From: Bradyrhizobium elkanii WSM2783
Lineage (GTDB): Bacteria > Pseudomonadota > Alphaproteobacteria > Rhizobiales > Xanthobacteraceae
Direction: 5' to 3'
Assembly: GCF_000472865.1 (NCBI RefSeq)
Contig: NZ_AXAP01000056.1
Span: 15,205 to 54,176 of the forward strand
Length of the DNA: 38,972 bases
A program made the translations under genes and the position numbers. Shown one piece after another: positions 8,556-15,516 of the stretch. Every line of letters begins with the position of its first letter. Within the stretch, counting starts at the first letter, position 1. The notes beneath the pieces were generated by a model. That model ran no database searches and was not told the DNA's origin. It was given only the letters and a program-made list of their open reading frames with translations.

Positions 8556-9363
8556 ATGCAAAATTATGTCTTGGGGCATTCGAACCGGGAACTTCGCAGG
8601 CTGATGCTGCAGGCGGACAACCTCCGCCCGATCACGACGCGCCTCCTGCGCGAGATCGGGCTCGCACGAGGCATGCGCGTCGTCGACCTCGGTTGTGGAG
8701 CGGGCGACGTGGCAATGCTCGCGGCGGAAATGGTCGGACCGACCGGGGCCGTCGTCGGGATCGACCGCAGCGCTGCCGCGATCGCCACGGCCCGTGAGCG
8801 CGCGCGCCGCTGGTCACGCCAATATCGAATTCGTGGAAGGCAAGGCCTCCGAAATGACCGGCTCCGGAAACTGCGATCTGGCTATTGGTCGCTATGTCTT
8901 GGTCCACCAGAGCGACACTGTTGCACTGATCCGCGCAGCGGCCACTCACGTCCAGACAGGCGGCGCAGTTGCCTTCCATGAGGTATTGCTCCTCGGAACA
9001 TGGTGGTCCTTTCCGCTGGTCTCTCTTTGGGAGGATACCTCCGACCTCATCAATACGACGTTTCGCTCGGTCGTCACGTGCCCTGATGTCGGAGCGCGGA
9101 TGGTGGAGCATTTCTACAACGCGGGGGTGGAGTTGCCTCGCCTGTTTTCGGAGACTCCGGTGGGCGGCGGCCCCGACTCGTCTCTTTACGCATGGGCCGC
9201 GGAAACCTTCCGGTCGCTGTTACCAAGAGCCGAGGAAATCGGCCTTGTGGCACGCGGCGAGATCGATATCGACAGGCTTGAGGAGCACCTGCGCCAAGCG
9301 GTGACGGCGGTCCATGCTCAGATCGGTTTTGCCCATCAGCACTGCGGCTGGGCGCGAGTCTGA
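8556..9363 (+). pseudogene. SAM-dependent methyltransferase, split by a frameshift
   Basis: The ATG at 8556 follows AAGGAGA at 8 bases. Motif I (VVDLGCGAGDVAMLA) and the acidic end of strand 2 (VVGIDRS) are clear, followed by AIATARERAR. The family match then leaves this frame at a GC-dinucleotide run (8798-8810). It resumes in another frame as AAGHANIEFVEGKASEM, with CDLAIGRYVLVHQ and GGAVAFHEV, to a TGA at 9361-9363. One inserted base or two lost bases in the run accounts for the break; correcting it gives a class I methyltransferase of ordinary length, about 269 residues. Because the break is a single event in an alternating GC run, sequencing error, a recent mutation and slippage are all possible. 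The substrate is unknown. Confidence 0.8.
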
Positions 9364-9372
9364 TGACGCTTT

Positions 9373-9695
9373 TTGAGAAGAGTACACGGGGAGGATCGGC
9401 GAAGTCCGTATGTCCTTCCCAAACTGAGGCGACTCGCCGAGCTCTTGCCGCTCGCGGCCCTGACTTTGGTCGCCGGCGCTCTGGGTGATCGGTTCGGACA
9501 GACGCGGATCTTCTTCGGGGGGATCGCTCTCTACGGCCTGGGCGCGATCGCGATTGGTTTCGCGCCGAGTTTCGTGCCGCTGATCGTCGGCCGCTTCCTG
9601 CAAGGCTTGGGCGAAGCCGTGATCCTGCCAATGGCCTTTCCGTCATTGGGCAGGTCTTTCCCGCCGACAAGAAAGCCCGTGCGGTCGGCATCTAA
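9373..9695 (+). pseudogene. MFS transporter N-terminal fragment
   Basis: The frame gives LLPLAALTLVAGALGDRFGQ, then RIFFGGIALYGLGAIAIGFA and VGRFLQGLGEAVILPMAFPS. These are helices 2-4 and the conserved cytoplasmic DRFG loop of a drug-type MFS permease. After about 9650 the match moves to another frame (FPADKKARAVGI) and meets a TAA at 9693-9695. The first helix and all later helices are missing. It starts 10 bases after the methyltransferase stop. It overlaps in family position with the minus-strand remnant at 5764-6480, so the two come from different transporter genes and not from one split gene. Confidence 0.75.
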
Positions 9696-9718
9696 TCGGA
9701 GATCTTGTTATACGTCTT

Positions 9719-9802
9719 CACCTTCCGTACCCCGCAGAGAAGCAACAGTAGGACGGCGAAACTCGATGGTCCAATGATCTTTGGCTATAATCGGTGCCAT
9801 CG
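9719..9802 (-). repeat. 80-bp remnant shared with 12349-12430
   Basis: On the plus strand GCGAAACTCGATGGTCCAAT matches GCGAAACTCGACGGTCCAAT near 12386, with further agreement on both sides. On the minus strand this copy reads DHWTIEFRRP and the other GDWTVEFRDR. Both could be relics of the same small protein or of a small element. The family is not recognised. Confidence 0.45.
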
Positions 9803-9896
9803 ATGCAGCACCCACGGCAAGAAGCACTGGCTCTAGCGGGCAGTCGATCAGAATGATTTCGTGCTCGACGAGGTAAAAAACCTTGTCGGCACATAC

Positions 9897-9934
9897 CAAA
9901 AGCCCCGGACGCGCTCCAAGGTGCATCCGGGGCC
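9897..9934 (-). terminator. Intrinsic terminator of the quinone reductase-nitroreductase-AhpD operon
   Basis: On the minus strand GCCCCGGA and TCCGGGGC form a perfect 8-bp stem, with an inner GC-rich stem around a short loop, followed directly by TTTT. It lies about 70 bases downstream of the AhpD-like stop codon and is the clearest intrinsic terminator in the window. Confidence 0.75.
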
Positions 9935-10005
9935 TAGCGCTAGGCTCGCATCACATAAGAGCCCCGAGCACCCCAGGAGAGATGGTCGACGCGACCGGAT
10001 GAAGT

Positions 10006-10551
10006 TCAGATCGAGCCAACCGGCGCAACGGCGGGAAAGTCCTCCTCGGGATCGAACACATTGTTGAAAAAGTTCGTCAGGGAGTACATGGCCACCAGCG
10101 CGATGATCTCGATGAGGTTCGCATCCGTGTAGCCGGCATCGCGGACGGCTTTCAGATCGGCGTCACTGACCTTGCCGCGGGTCTCGATGATTTTGCGCGC
10201 AAACTGGATGGCGGCGTCCCGCTTGGGGGCGCTGGCATGGCCCTTCCGAGCGAGAATGATTTCATTGGCCGGCAGCTTGGCCATATGATCGGCCGTAAAG
10301 CTGTGAACGGTCAGGCAGTAGTTGCAGCCATTCACTTCGGAGACAGCGAGGCCGATGCTGTCACGCGTCTTCACGTCGAGCACCTTGCTCATGGAGCCGA
10401 GGAGGGTGGCCCATGCGTTGAACGCGATCGGACTTGCCGCGAAGGTCGCCATCATATTTGGAGTGAACCCGATGTTCTTGGTGAACATATCGAGCGTCGG
10501 TTTCGAATCGGCCGGCACCTGTTCCGGCTTTAGAGCCGCAATTCGTGGCAT
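10006..10551 (-). CDS. AhpD-like / carboxymuconolactone decarboxylase family protein
   Basis: The protein is 181 residues from an ATG at 10551, with GGAG 7 bases upstream. An in-frame GTG directly before the ATG gives one extra residue. The central block SEVNGCNYCLTVHSF carries Cys76, Cys79 and His83 in the CxxCxxxH arrangement of AhpD-type alkylhydroperoxidases, with Glu72 before it. The family includes peroxidases that relay electrons through this dithiol and decarboxylases that lack it, so the intact dithiol favours a peroxidase or disulfide role. It lies 33 bases downstream of the nitroreductase gene on the same strand and is followed by a terminator. It is thus the last gene of an apparent operon for reducing organic or peroxide stress compounds. 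Confidence 0.9.
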   Translation of the reverse strand: MPRIAALKPEQVPADSKPTLDMFTKNIGFTPNMMATFAASPIAFNAWATLLGSMSKVLDVKTRDSIGLAVSEVNGCNYCLTVHSFTADHMAKLPANEIILARKGHASAPKRDAAIQFARKIIETRGKVSDADLKAVRDAGYTDANLIEIIALVAMYSLTNFFNNVFDPEEDFPAVAPVGSI

Positions 10552-10584
10552 CACAATCTCCGTAAGAGGTCGGCTTCACTAATA

Positions 10585-11220
10585 TCAAACGAGATTCAAC
10601 ACTTCGACCACCGGACGGCGCGGCTTCTGCGGCCAGTTTCCCGGACGCTCCGCCCCTATGGACAGCAGCATGACCGGTACTTCGTCTTTGGCCAGTCCGA
10701 ACTCGCGATGCACCGCTTCGGCATCAAAACCGATCATCGGCGTCGAACCCAAGCCTAGCGAGCGGGCCGCATAAATCATCGCCGCCGCACCGAAGGTGCC
10801 GGTGCGTACTGCCTCGTCACGCTGGCGCTGCGGGTACTGCATGTACAGATCGCGTGCGGGGATTTCCCAATCCGGTATCAACTTTGCCGGCATGATGCCC
10901 GCTTCCACCACCGGTGCCAGGCGCTCAGGTACTACGCTGGAATCGGCCAACTGGCCGCAGACGATGAAAGTGACGGCTGCTTCGGTGATCGCTGGCTGAT
11001 TCCAGGCGATCGGACTCAGCCGAGCCTTGGCTTCAGGCGTGCGCACGGCGATGAAACGCCAGTTCTGTAAGTGGAAGGAAGTCGGCGCAGTGGTGCCGAT
11101 TCGCACCAGCTCGCGGATTTGTTCGTCGCTCAACGTGGCGGCAGGGTCATAGTACTTGGTGGCGCTACGGCTCAGGATACAATCGATGACGGCGTTGGTC
11201 ATGGTAATTCCGTTAGTCAT
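10585..11220 (-). CDS. Nitroreductase family FMN-dependent oxidoreductase
   Basis: The protein is 211 residues from an ATG at 11220, with AGGA 7 bases upstream. A second in-frame ATG at 11202 could also serve. Typical features are the N-terminal RSATKYYDP, where the Arg-Ser contact FMN phosphate in the family. Also present are TTAPTSFHLQNWRFIAVRTPE, AAAMIYAARSLGLGSTPMIG and a C-terminal MLLSIGAERPGNWP followed by PRRP. Family members use NAD(P)H to reduce nitroaromatics, quinones or flavins. It lies 180 bases after the quinone oxidoreductase gene and 33 bases before the AhpD-like gene, all on the minus strand, so a shared transcript is likely. The exact substrate cannot be read from the sequence. 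Confidence 0.92.
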   Translation of the reverse strand: MTNGITMTNAVIDCILSRSATKYYDPAATLSDEQIRELVRIGTTAPTSFHLQNWRFIAVRTPEAKARLSPIAWNQPAITEAAVTFIVCGQLADSSVVPERLAPVVEAGIMPAKLIPDWEIPARDLYMQYPQRQRDEAVRTGTFGAAAMIYAARSLGLGSTPMIGFDAEAVHREFGLAKDEVPVMLLSIGAERPGNWPQKPRRPVVEVLNLV

Positions 11221-11400
11221 GGTGATTCCTATACGTTAAGGAATGAGCTGAGATGACGAATGCTTTCGCTCTCTTTGCTCGAAATGGCGCAGGGATGTCG
11301 CCCGTCTGACATCTCGTGCCAGGGGGCCATGGTAGTTTCCTGAGTTGCGCCGGCGCGTCTGACAGGACGTGGCCGGCCGCGTGCATCGAATGCGGGTCGT

Positions 11401-12318
11401 TCACGGACGAACGCGGATGATCGTCTTCCCGCTGATCCGCTTTGTCGGTTTGAAGGCGGCGATGGCATCGTCGAGTGTCGTGATGTTGCCGATGTTCGTG
11501 CGCAGTCGTCCGTCCCGCACCCGCTGGACGATCTCACTCAGTTGGGCACGATCGGACTCGACGACGAAGTCGACCGCGAGGCCCTTGGCGGGCCGTGCCT
11601 CGGCCGGCCCGACGATGGACACCAGCGTTCCTCCGGATCGAACTAGGCGCGCGGAGCGCTTCCCGATGTCGCCGCCGATGAGATCGAACACCAGATCGAC
11701 TCCGCCGACGTCTTCGAGGGCATCGTTGTCGAGGTCGACGAACTCCTTCGCGCCGAATTCGAGCGCTTTCTGACGGTCGGCGGCGCGCCCGGTGCCGATG
11801 ACGTAGGCGCCGACCTCTCGTGCGAGCTGCGCCACCATCGACCCGACTGCGCCGGCCGCGCCGTGCGCGAGGACGCTCTGCCCCGCCTGAAGGCGCCCGT
11901 GCACGAACAACCCCTGCCACGCAGTCAGACCCGAGATCGGCAGGCTCGCGCCCACTGTGAACTCAACGTCGCCCGGCAACGGCGCGAGGTTGCGTGCCTC
12001 GATCGCCACATACTCGGCCAGCGTGCCGTCGCGATACCAGTCCGCGAGGCCGAACACCCGCTGTCCCACCGACAGACCGGTCGTGCCATATCCGAGAGCA
12101 GTGACCACACCGGCCAGCTCGTGCCCAGGGATCGACGGCGTTCGGTCACGATCGAGGCGATCGGTCCAGGTCGAGGGCCACGACAGTTCGGTCCCGACGA
12201 ATCCTGAGGCATGAACTTGAACGACGACGTCGTTGATCGCTGCCTGCGGCTGGGGCCGCCCCGCTTGCCTCATGCCGGCATTTCCCGCAGCCTGGTCCGT
12301 TACGACGATTGCCCTCAT
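11401..12318 (-). CDS. Zinc-independent NADPH:quinone oxidoreductase (MDR family), minus-strand paralogue
   Basis: The protein is 305 residues from an ATG at 12318, with AGGAGG 6-7 bases upstream. An in-frame extension further upstream has no ribosome site. It has the same length and architecture as the protein at 7549-8466: a GroES-like domain, PGHELAGVV, and a Rossmann motif HGAAGAVGSMVAQLAREVGA, without zinc cysteines. The two genes also agree closely at DNA level toward their 3' ends, for instance in the stretch encoding KRISGKTIIRVRP, and point toward each other. The differences are spread along the protein, which suggests two working copies and not one decaying duplicate. It appears to be the first gene of the operon with the nitroreductase and AhpD-like genes. 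Confidence 0.9.
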   Translation of the reverse strand: MRAIVVTDQAAGNAGMRQAGRPQPQAAINDVVVQVHASGFVGTELSWPSTWTDRLDRDRTPSIPGHELAGVVTALGYGTTGLSVGQRVFGLADWYRDGTLAEYVAIEARNLAPLPGDVEFTVGASLPISGLTAWQGLFVHGRLQAGQSVLAHGAAGAVGSMVAQLAREVGAYVIGTGRAADRQKALEFGAKEFVDLDNDALEDVGGVDLVFDLIGGDIGKRSARLVRSGGTLVSIVGPAEARPAKGLAVDFVVESDRAQLSEIVQRVRDGRLRTNIGNITTLDDAIAAFKPTKRISGKTIIRVRP

Positions 12319-12320
12319 CC

Positions 12321-12446
12321 TCAACCTCCTCGTGTGTGGTATGTCGTCATCTTCCGATTGCCTTGCGGACGAACAAAAATACGATCGCGAAACTCGACGG
12401 TCCAATCACCTGTGGCTATGGAATCGATGCCAACGACGCGAAACAT
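12321..12446 (-). CDS. Possible 41-codon small ORF upstream of the quinone oxidoreductase
   Basis: An ATG at 12446 opens MFRVVGIDSIATGDWTVEFR and continues with DRIFVRPQGNRKMTT to a TGA that lies 2 bases before the ATG of the quinone oxidoreductase. The frame spans that gene's ribosome site. Part of it (12349-12430) is duplicated at 9719-9802, where a related peptide is visible. It may be a relic of a small protein, a leader frame, or chance. No clear ribosome site was found for it. Confidence 0.25.
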   Translation of the reverse strand: MFRVVGIDSIATGDWTVEFRDRIFVRPQGNRKMTTYHTRGG

Positions 12447-12871
12447 CAAAGCGCGTCAGCAGCGGCGGAACGAATGCCCCGCGTTGGGCGCTGAGTACGC
12501 AAAAGAGCCGGAATGCGCGGAAGAATGCCGCTGCTGTTGGGGCTAACATCAGGAGGCGGCCGGATTGTCGTGAACGAGGCGCCATCGTATGCCGCGGCCA
12601 TGCTGCTCGAACAAGGAAGGGCGACGGAGAATGCGAGAACGTCGGGTTGAGATTCGCGTCGGATCAGACTTCGCGCGAAATGTTGCCCATCCGAGGTTGG
12701 GGATCTCGTCTTCCCTAAGACGACAAGGTCGGGTTCGGCGAGAGCCTGTACGACAGGAGCCGGTAGGCTTTAGCCCGTCGGCATCCCGCATCGCGGGTCC
12801 ACCGAACTGGAGGCCCTGCGGGTATGATAGGCTGGGATGCCCCGGTGCAAGATCGACTGCGCGAGAGACGC
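12447..12871. other. Gene-poor stretch between OsmC and the quinone oxidoreductase operon
   Basis: No frame here belongs to a recognised family. Short inverted repeats occur in 12760-12800, for example CCCGC-ATC-GCGGG near 12785. They lie 3' of the minus-strand OsmC gene and may be relics of an element or a weak terminator. A phrase resembling coding sequence (ESLYDRSR, near 12735) ends at a stop and could not be placed. Confidence 0.4.
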
Positions 12872-13363
12872 TCAATCCGGAGTGATATTCGGGATCGGGA
12901 GTTGCGCCAGATCATCATCGTAGCTGGCCTGAGTGCTTGGGCTGTGGCCGGAAGTAGTAGCGTCCAGGCGTGTGTTAATATCCGCACCAATGCCGAGCAT
13001 TTTGCCAACGGGACAGAGGTTTGCGGCTTCCAACAGGAAGGCGCGCTGCTGCCCGTCGAGTTTTCCTCCCAGCACTAGGGTGCGCACGAACGAATCTCTT
13101 TCGCCCTGAGCGCCATGGTGGAAGCTGACGCCAACTTCCAACCGCTCCAGCGGAAGTTTCTGGCGTCGAGCCTGAAAACGAACGCTCATAGCCGTGCATG
13201 CGGCAAGAGATGCGCTAAGAAGGTCGTAAGGATTGGGACCGGAAGAAATATGGCCGGCGCCATCCGGGCCGCCGACAGGAAATTGAGATTCGCCGACATG
13301 GCCTACCAGCGCGCCATGATTAGTGGGGTCGCTTGCGACAACAACTTCGCGGGTCTTGGTCAT
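12872..13363 (-). CDS. OsmC family peroxidase-type protein
   Basis: The protein is 163 residues from an ATG at 13363 (MTKTREVVVA). The open frame extends 25 codons upstream without family similarity, so the internal start is preferred although its ribosome site (GGGA) is weak. The two redox cysteines of the family are present in context: Cys56 in NPYDLLSASLAACTAMSVR and Cys117 in ANLCPVGKML. OsmC/Ohr proteins reduce organic hydroperoxides through this pair, while the broader OsmC group includes stress-induced thiol proteins of unknown substrate. It is a single gene on the minus strand with long non-coding DNA on both sides. Its redox theme fits the neighbouring AhpD-like and quinone reductase genes. 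Confidence 0.9.
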   Translation of the reverse strand: MTKTREVVVASDPTNHGALVGHVGESQFPVGGPDGAGHISSGPNPYDLLSASLAACTAMSVRFQARRQKLPLERLEVGVSFHHGAQGERDSFVRTLVLGGKLDGQQRAFLLEAANLCPVGKMLGIGADINTRLDATTSGHSPSTQASYDDDLAQLPIPNITPD

Positions 13364-13734
13364 GATTAGGTCCCGATTGTTCGAATGATTGATCCACGAG
13401 CATCGACGAGTGTGTACGCCAGCGACAGCGCAGAACAAGTCTTAGAGTTCGTGCGAGATTTCAGCGCCGCGTCCGCTCCGGCCGTTGCGTTCAGCAGCTA
13501 AATCCGGCGACCATCCGCGTAAAGCTATCATATCCATAACCGGCAGGAATGCACCGTGAAGTCAGTCGAAGCTCCGCGACGAGGAAATCCGTGGACGCGC
13601 CTCCTGAATGTTCTCTGAGTTGTTTGGCGCGCAAAATGAACAATTCGGCGAAAAGGCGTTAGACATAAAAATGCGTTTGACTCATTCATGATGGTCGTGA
13701 GCGCCCCACAGTGTCCCGCGCGCATTTTTCCGCT

Positions 13735-13753
13735 CTCGTACGCCGCGTACGAG
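13735..13753. promoter_or_regulatory. Perfect 8-3-8 dyad
   Basis: CTCGTACG and CGTACGAG are separated by three bases. The 19-bp symmetric site has the size of a TetR- or MarR-type operator. It is about 370 bases from the OsmC start and 530 bases from the efflux operon start, so which gene it serves, if any, is unclear. A small hairpin is the alternative. Confidence 0.35.
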
Positions 13754-13881
13754 CTTCTCTCGGAGCTCACTGCGCGAATCTCGCGGCGCCAGTTGTGCAT
13801 GCCGCGACGGCATTGGGTGCGATTTAGCCACTGAACGCGGCTTGGAAGTCTCCGCAGAATAAAAGTGTCGGCTTAAGTGCC

Positions 13882-14010
13882 ATGCGGCTCGTGGGATTCC
13901 TCGCCACCGCATCACGCCGCAGGGCGAGCGGCAATAACGATCGTTTATCGACTCCATGGCGAGACGTGATTTTCTTCGCCGGCATTGCAAGGTCATTCTC
14001 GAAAGCACCG
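13882..14010 (+). repeat. Three-copy upstream element, copy 2
   Basis: The core begins near 13931 (AATAACGATCGTTTATCGAC) and continues through GGCGAGACGTGATTTTCTTC. It aligns base for base with 29815-29890 and, with extra 5' homology, with the reverse complement of 6611-6700. CGAT-N5-ATCG and GGCGA-N13-TCGCC are kept. It lies about 270 bases upstream of the efflux operon, pointing toward it. Confidence 0.65.
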
Positions 14011-14280
14011 TCGTGCCGAGCTTGCGCTTGCCGCGATCGACACGCGGACCACGATGGAAAATTGAAAAGGCAGGGGCGATATGCAAAGCAATGACGCAAT
14101 CGAAATTGTCGCGCCATGACCTGTCCAATTCAACGCGGCCAGGTGGGCTGCTCGATCGTGTTCCGCCGGCGCCCGCGTCGCCCCCCAGCGCAGCCAGGAC
14201 TATTCCTCCTGGTAACCGCATGTCCCTGGCCTGAAGGGGGCGCGCCGTTTGCAACATTTCAGGTTTTCGGAGAAACCGGA

Positions 14281-15516
14281 GTGAGTACGACTGACGGAAC
14301 CGAGCATCCGGCTCCGGTGCCCCGGCTCGATCGCGGTTCGTTGCGGCGCCTTGGACGATGTGGTGGCGCGTCGGTTGGTTTGCTGTTCGCGCTGGCGCTC
14401 GCTGGCTGCGGCGAGAGGGCGCAATCGCAGGCGGCGGCGCCTCCGCCGGTGACAGTTGCGCAACCGGTCAAGCGTACGGTCACCGACTGGGACGAGTTCA
14501 CCGGCCGCTTCGAGGCGGTCGAGGAGGTCCAGGTTCGTGCCCGCGTCGGCGGCTTCGTCAACAGCGTCGAGTTCAAGGACGGTGCGATTGTTCATGCCGG
14601 CGATCTGCTCTACATCATCGATCCGCGCCCGTTCGAAGCGGTCGCGTCGCAAGCCCAGGGCCAACTCGACGACGCGCGAGCCAAGGCAGAGCTCGCCAAG
14701 CGTGAACTCGACCGTGGGCTGAACCTTGTCCAGACCAGCGCAGTCTCCGTACAGGTCGTCGATCAGCGCCGTCAGGCCTTGCAGGCGGCTTATGCGGCTG
14801 AGACGCAGGCCGAGGGGGCGCTGAAGGCCGCGCAGCTCAATGTCGAATTCACCCACGTGCTGGCCCCGATCACCGGCCGCGTCAGTCGCCATCTGGTGAC
14901 GCCGGGCAATCTGGTGCAGGGCGCCGATAGTGGCGCGACGTTGCTCACTTCGATCGTGTCGCTTGATCCGATCTACATCTATTTCGACGTCGACGAAGCG
15001 ACCTATCAGCGCAACAGCCGGCTCTGGTTCGAAGGCAAGCGGCCGAGTTCGCGCGATACGCCGAACCCGGTGCATGTGACTTTGACCGGCGAGACAAAGC
15101 CCACGCATGAAGGGAAGATGGACTTCCTCGACAATCGACTGGACATCTCGACCGCGACGCTGCGCAGCCGCGCGATCGTCCCGAACAAGGATATCTCGAT
15201 CCTGCCGGGGCAATTTGGCCGCGTCAGGATCATCGGCTCGTCGCCCTACGAGGCGCTGCTGATCCCGGACGCCGCTATAGCCACCGACCAGTCGCGCAAG
15301 ATCGTGTTCGTGGTCAAGCAGGACAACACGGTAGAGGCAAGGCCGGTGGTGCTCGGGCCGCTCGATGAAGGGCTGCGCGCGATTCGCGAGGGCCTCAAGC
15401 CGGAGGATCACGTCATCGTCGACGGGCTGCAGCGTGCCCGCGTCGGCGCAAAGGTGACACCGAAAATGGCGCAGGCGCCGGCAGGCGACAAGTCTACGGC
15501 AGGTGCCACGCCATGA
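14281..15516 (+). CDS. RND efflux periplasmic adaptor (membrane fusion protein), lipoprotein
   Basis: The protein is 411 residues from a GTG at 14281, with GGAG 8 bases upstream. The frame is open further 5' but without family similarity. After a long N-terminal tail comes a hydrophobic stretch ending in the lipobox LAGC (Cys43), indicating a lipid anchor in the inner membrane. The order is then typical: VTVAQPVKRTVTDWDEFTGR, the first lipoyl half (VRARVGGFVNSVEFKDG), LYIIDPRPFEA opening the alpha-helical hairpin (residues about 120-180), the second lipoyl half (VLAPITGRVSRHLVTPGNLV), then beta-barrel and membrane-proximal domains ending near GLQRARVGAKV. It links the inner-membrane pump to an outer-membrane channel. 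The stop overlaps the pump start as ATGA, so the two are translationally coupled. The nearest relatives are the MexE type. Confidence 0.93.
   Translation: MSTTDGTEHPAPVPRLDRGSLRRLGRCGGASVGLLFALALAGCGERAQSQAAAPPPVTVAQPVKRTVTDWDEFTGRFEAVEEVQVRARVGGFVNSVEFKDGAIVHAGDLLYIIDPRPFEAVASQAQGQLDDARAKAELAKRELDRGLNLVQTSAVSVQVVDQRRQALQAAYAAETQAEGALKAAQLNVEFTHVLAPITGRVSRHLVTPGNLVQGADSGATLLTSIVSLDPIYIYFDVDEATYQRNSRLWFEGKRPSSRDTPNPVHVTLTGETKPTHEGKMDFLDNRLDISTATLRSRAIVPNKDISILPGQFGRVRIIGSSPYEALLIPDAAIATDQSRKIVFVVKQDNTVEARPVVLGPLDEGLRAIREGLKPEDHVIVDGLQRARVGAKVTPKMAQAPAGDKSTAGATP

Larger units (their letters stand above)
13364..14280. other. Gene-poor stretch between OsmC and the RND operon
   Basis: No convincing gene is seen in about 900 bases. 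A minus-strand frame of 191 codons (13682-14257) has no family features and overlaps a repeat conserved elsewhere in the opposite sense. The stretch holds a perfect 8-3-8 dyad at 13735-13753 and copy 2 of the three-copy upstream element. It probably contains the promoters of the OsmC gene (minus) and the efflux operon (plus). Confidence 0.5.

Noticed and set aside
9708..9926. 72-codon minus-strand frame after the AhpD gene
   Set aside because: Its ATG lies inside the terminator stem. Only a short stretch resembles the 12.4-kb remnant, so it is kept as a repeat and not as a gene.
12720..12800. Possible group II intron or IS200/IS605-type end suggested by small hairpins
   Set aside because: No domain V signature, no TnpA/TnpB or maturase coding sequence, and hairpins too short to decide.
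13682..14257. 191-codon minus-strand open frame upstream of the RND operon
   Set aside because: Overlaps the three-copy element, whose conservation follows the other strand. No motif, and low-complexity Arg/Ser/Pro composition.
14200..15411. Long minus-strand frame opposite the RND adaptor
   Set aside because: Shadow of the adaptor gene, which has clear family motifs along its whole length.
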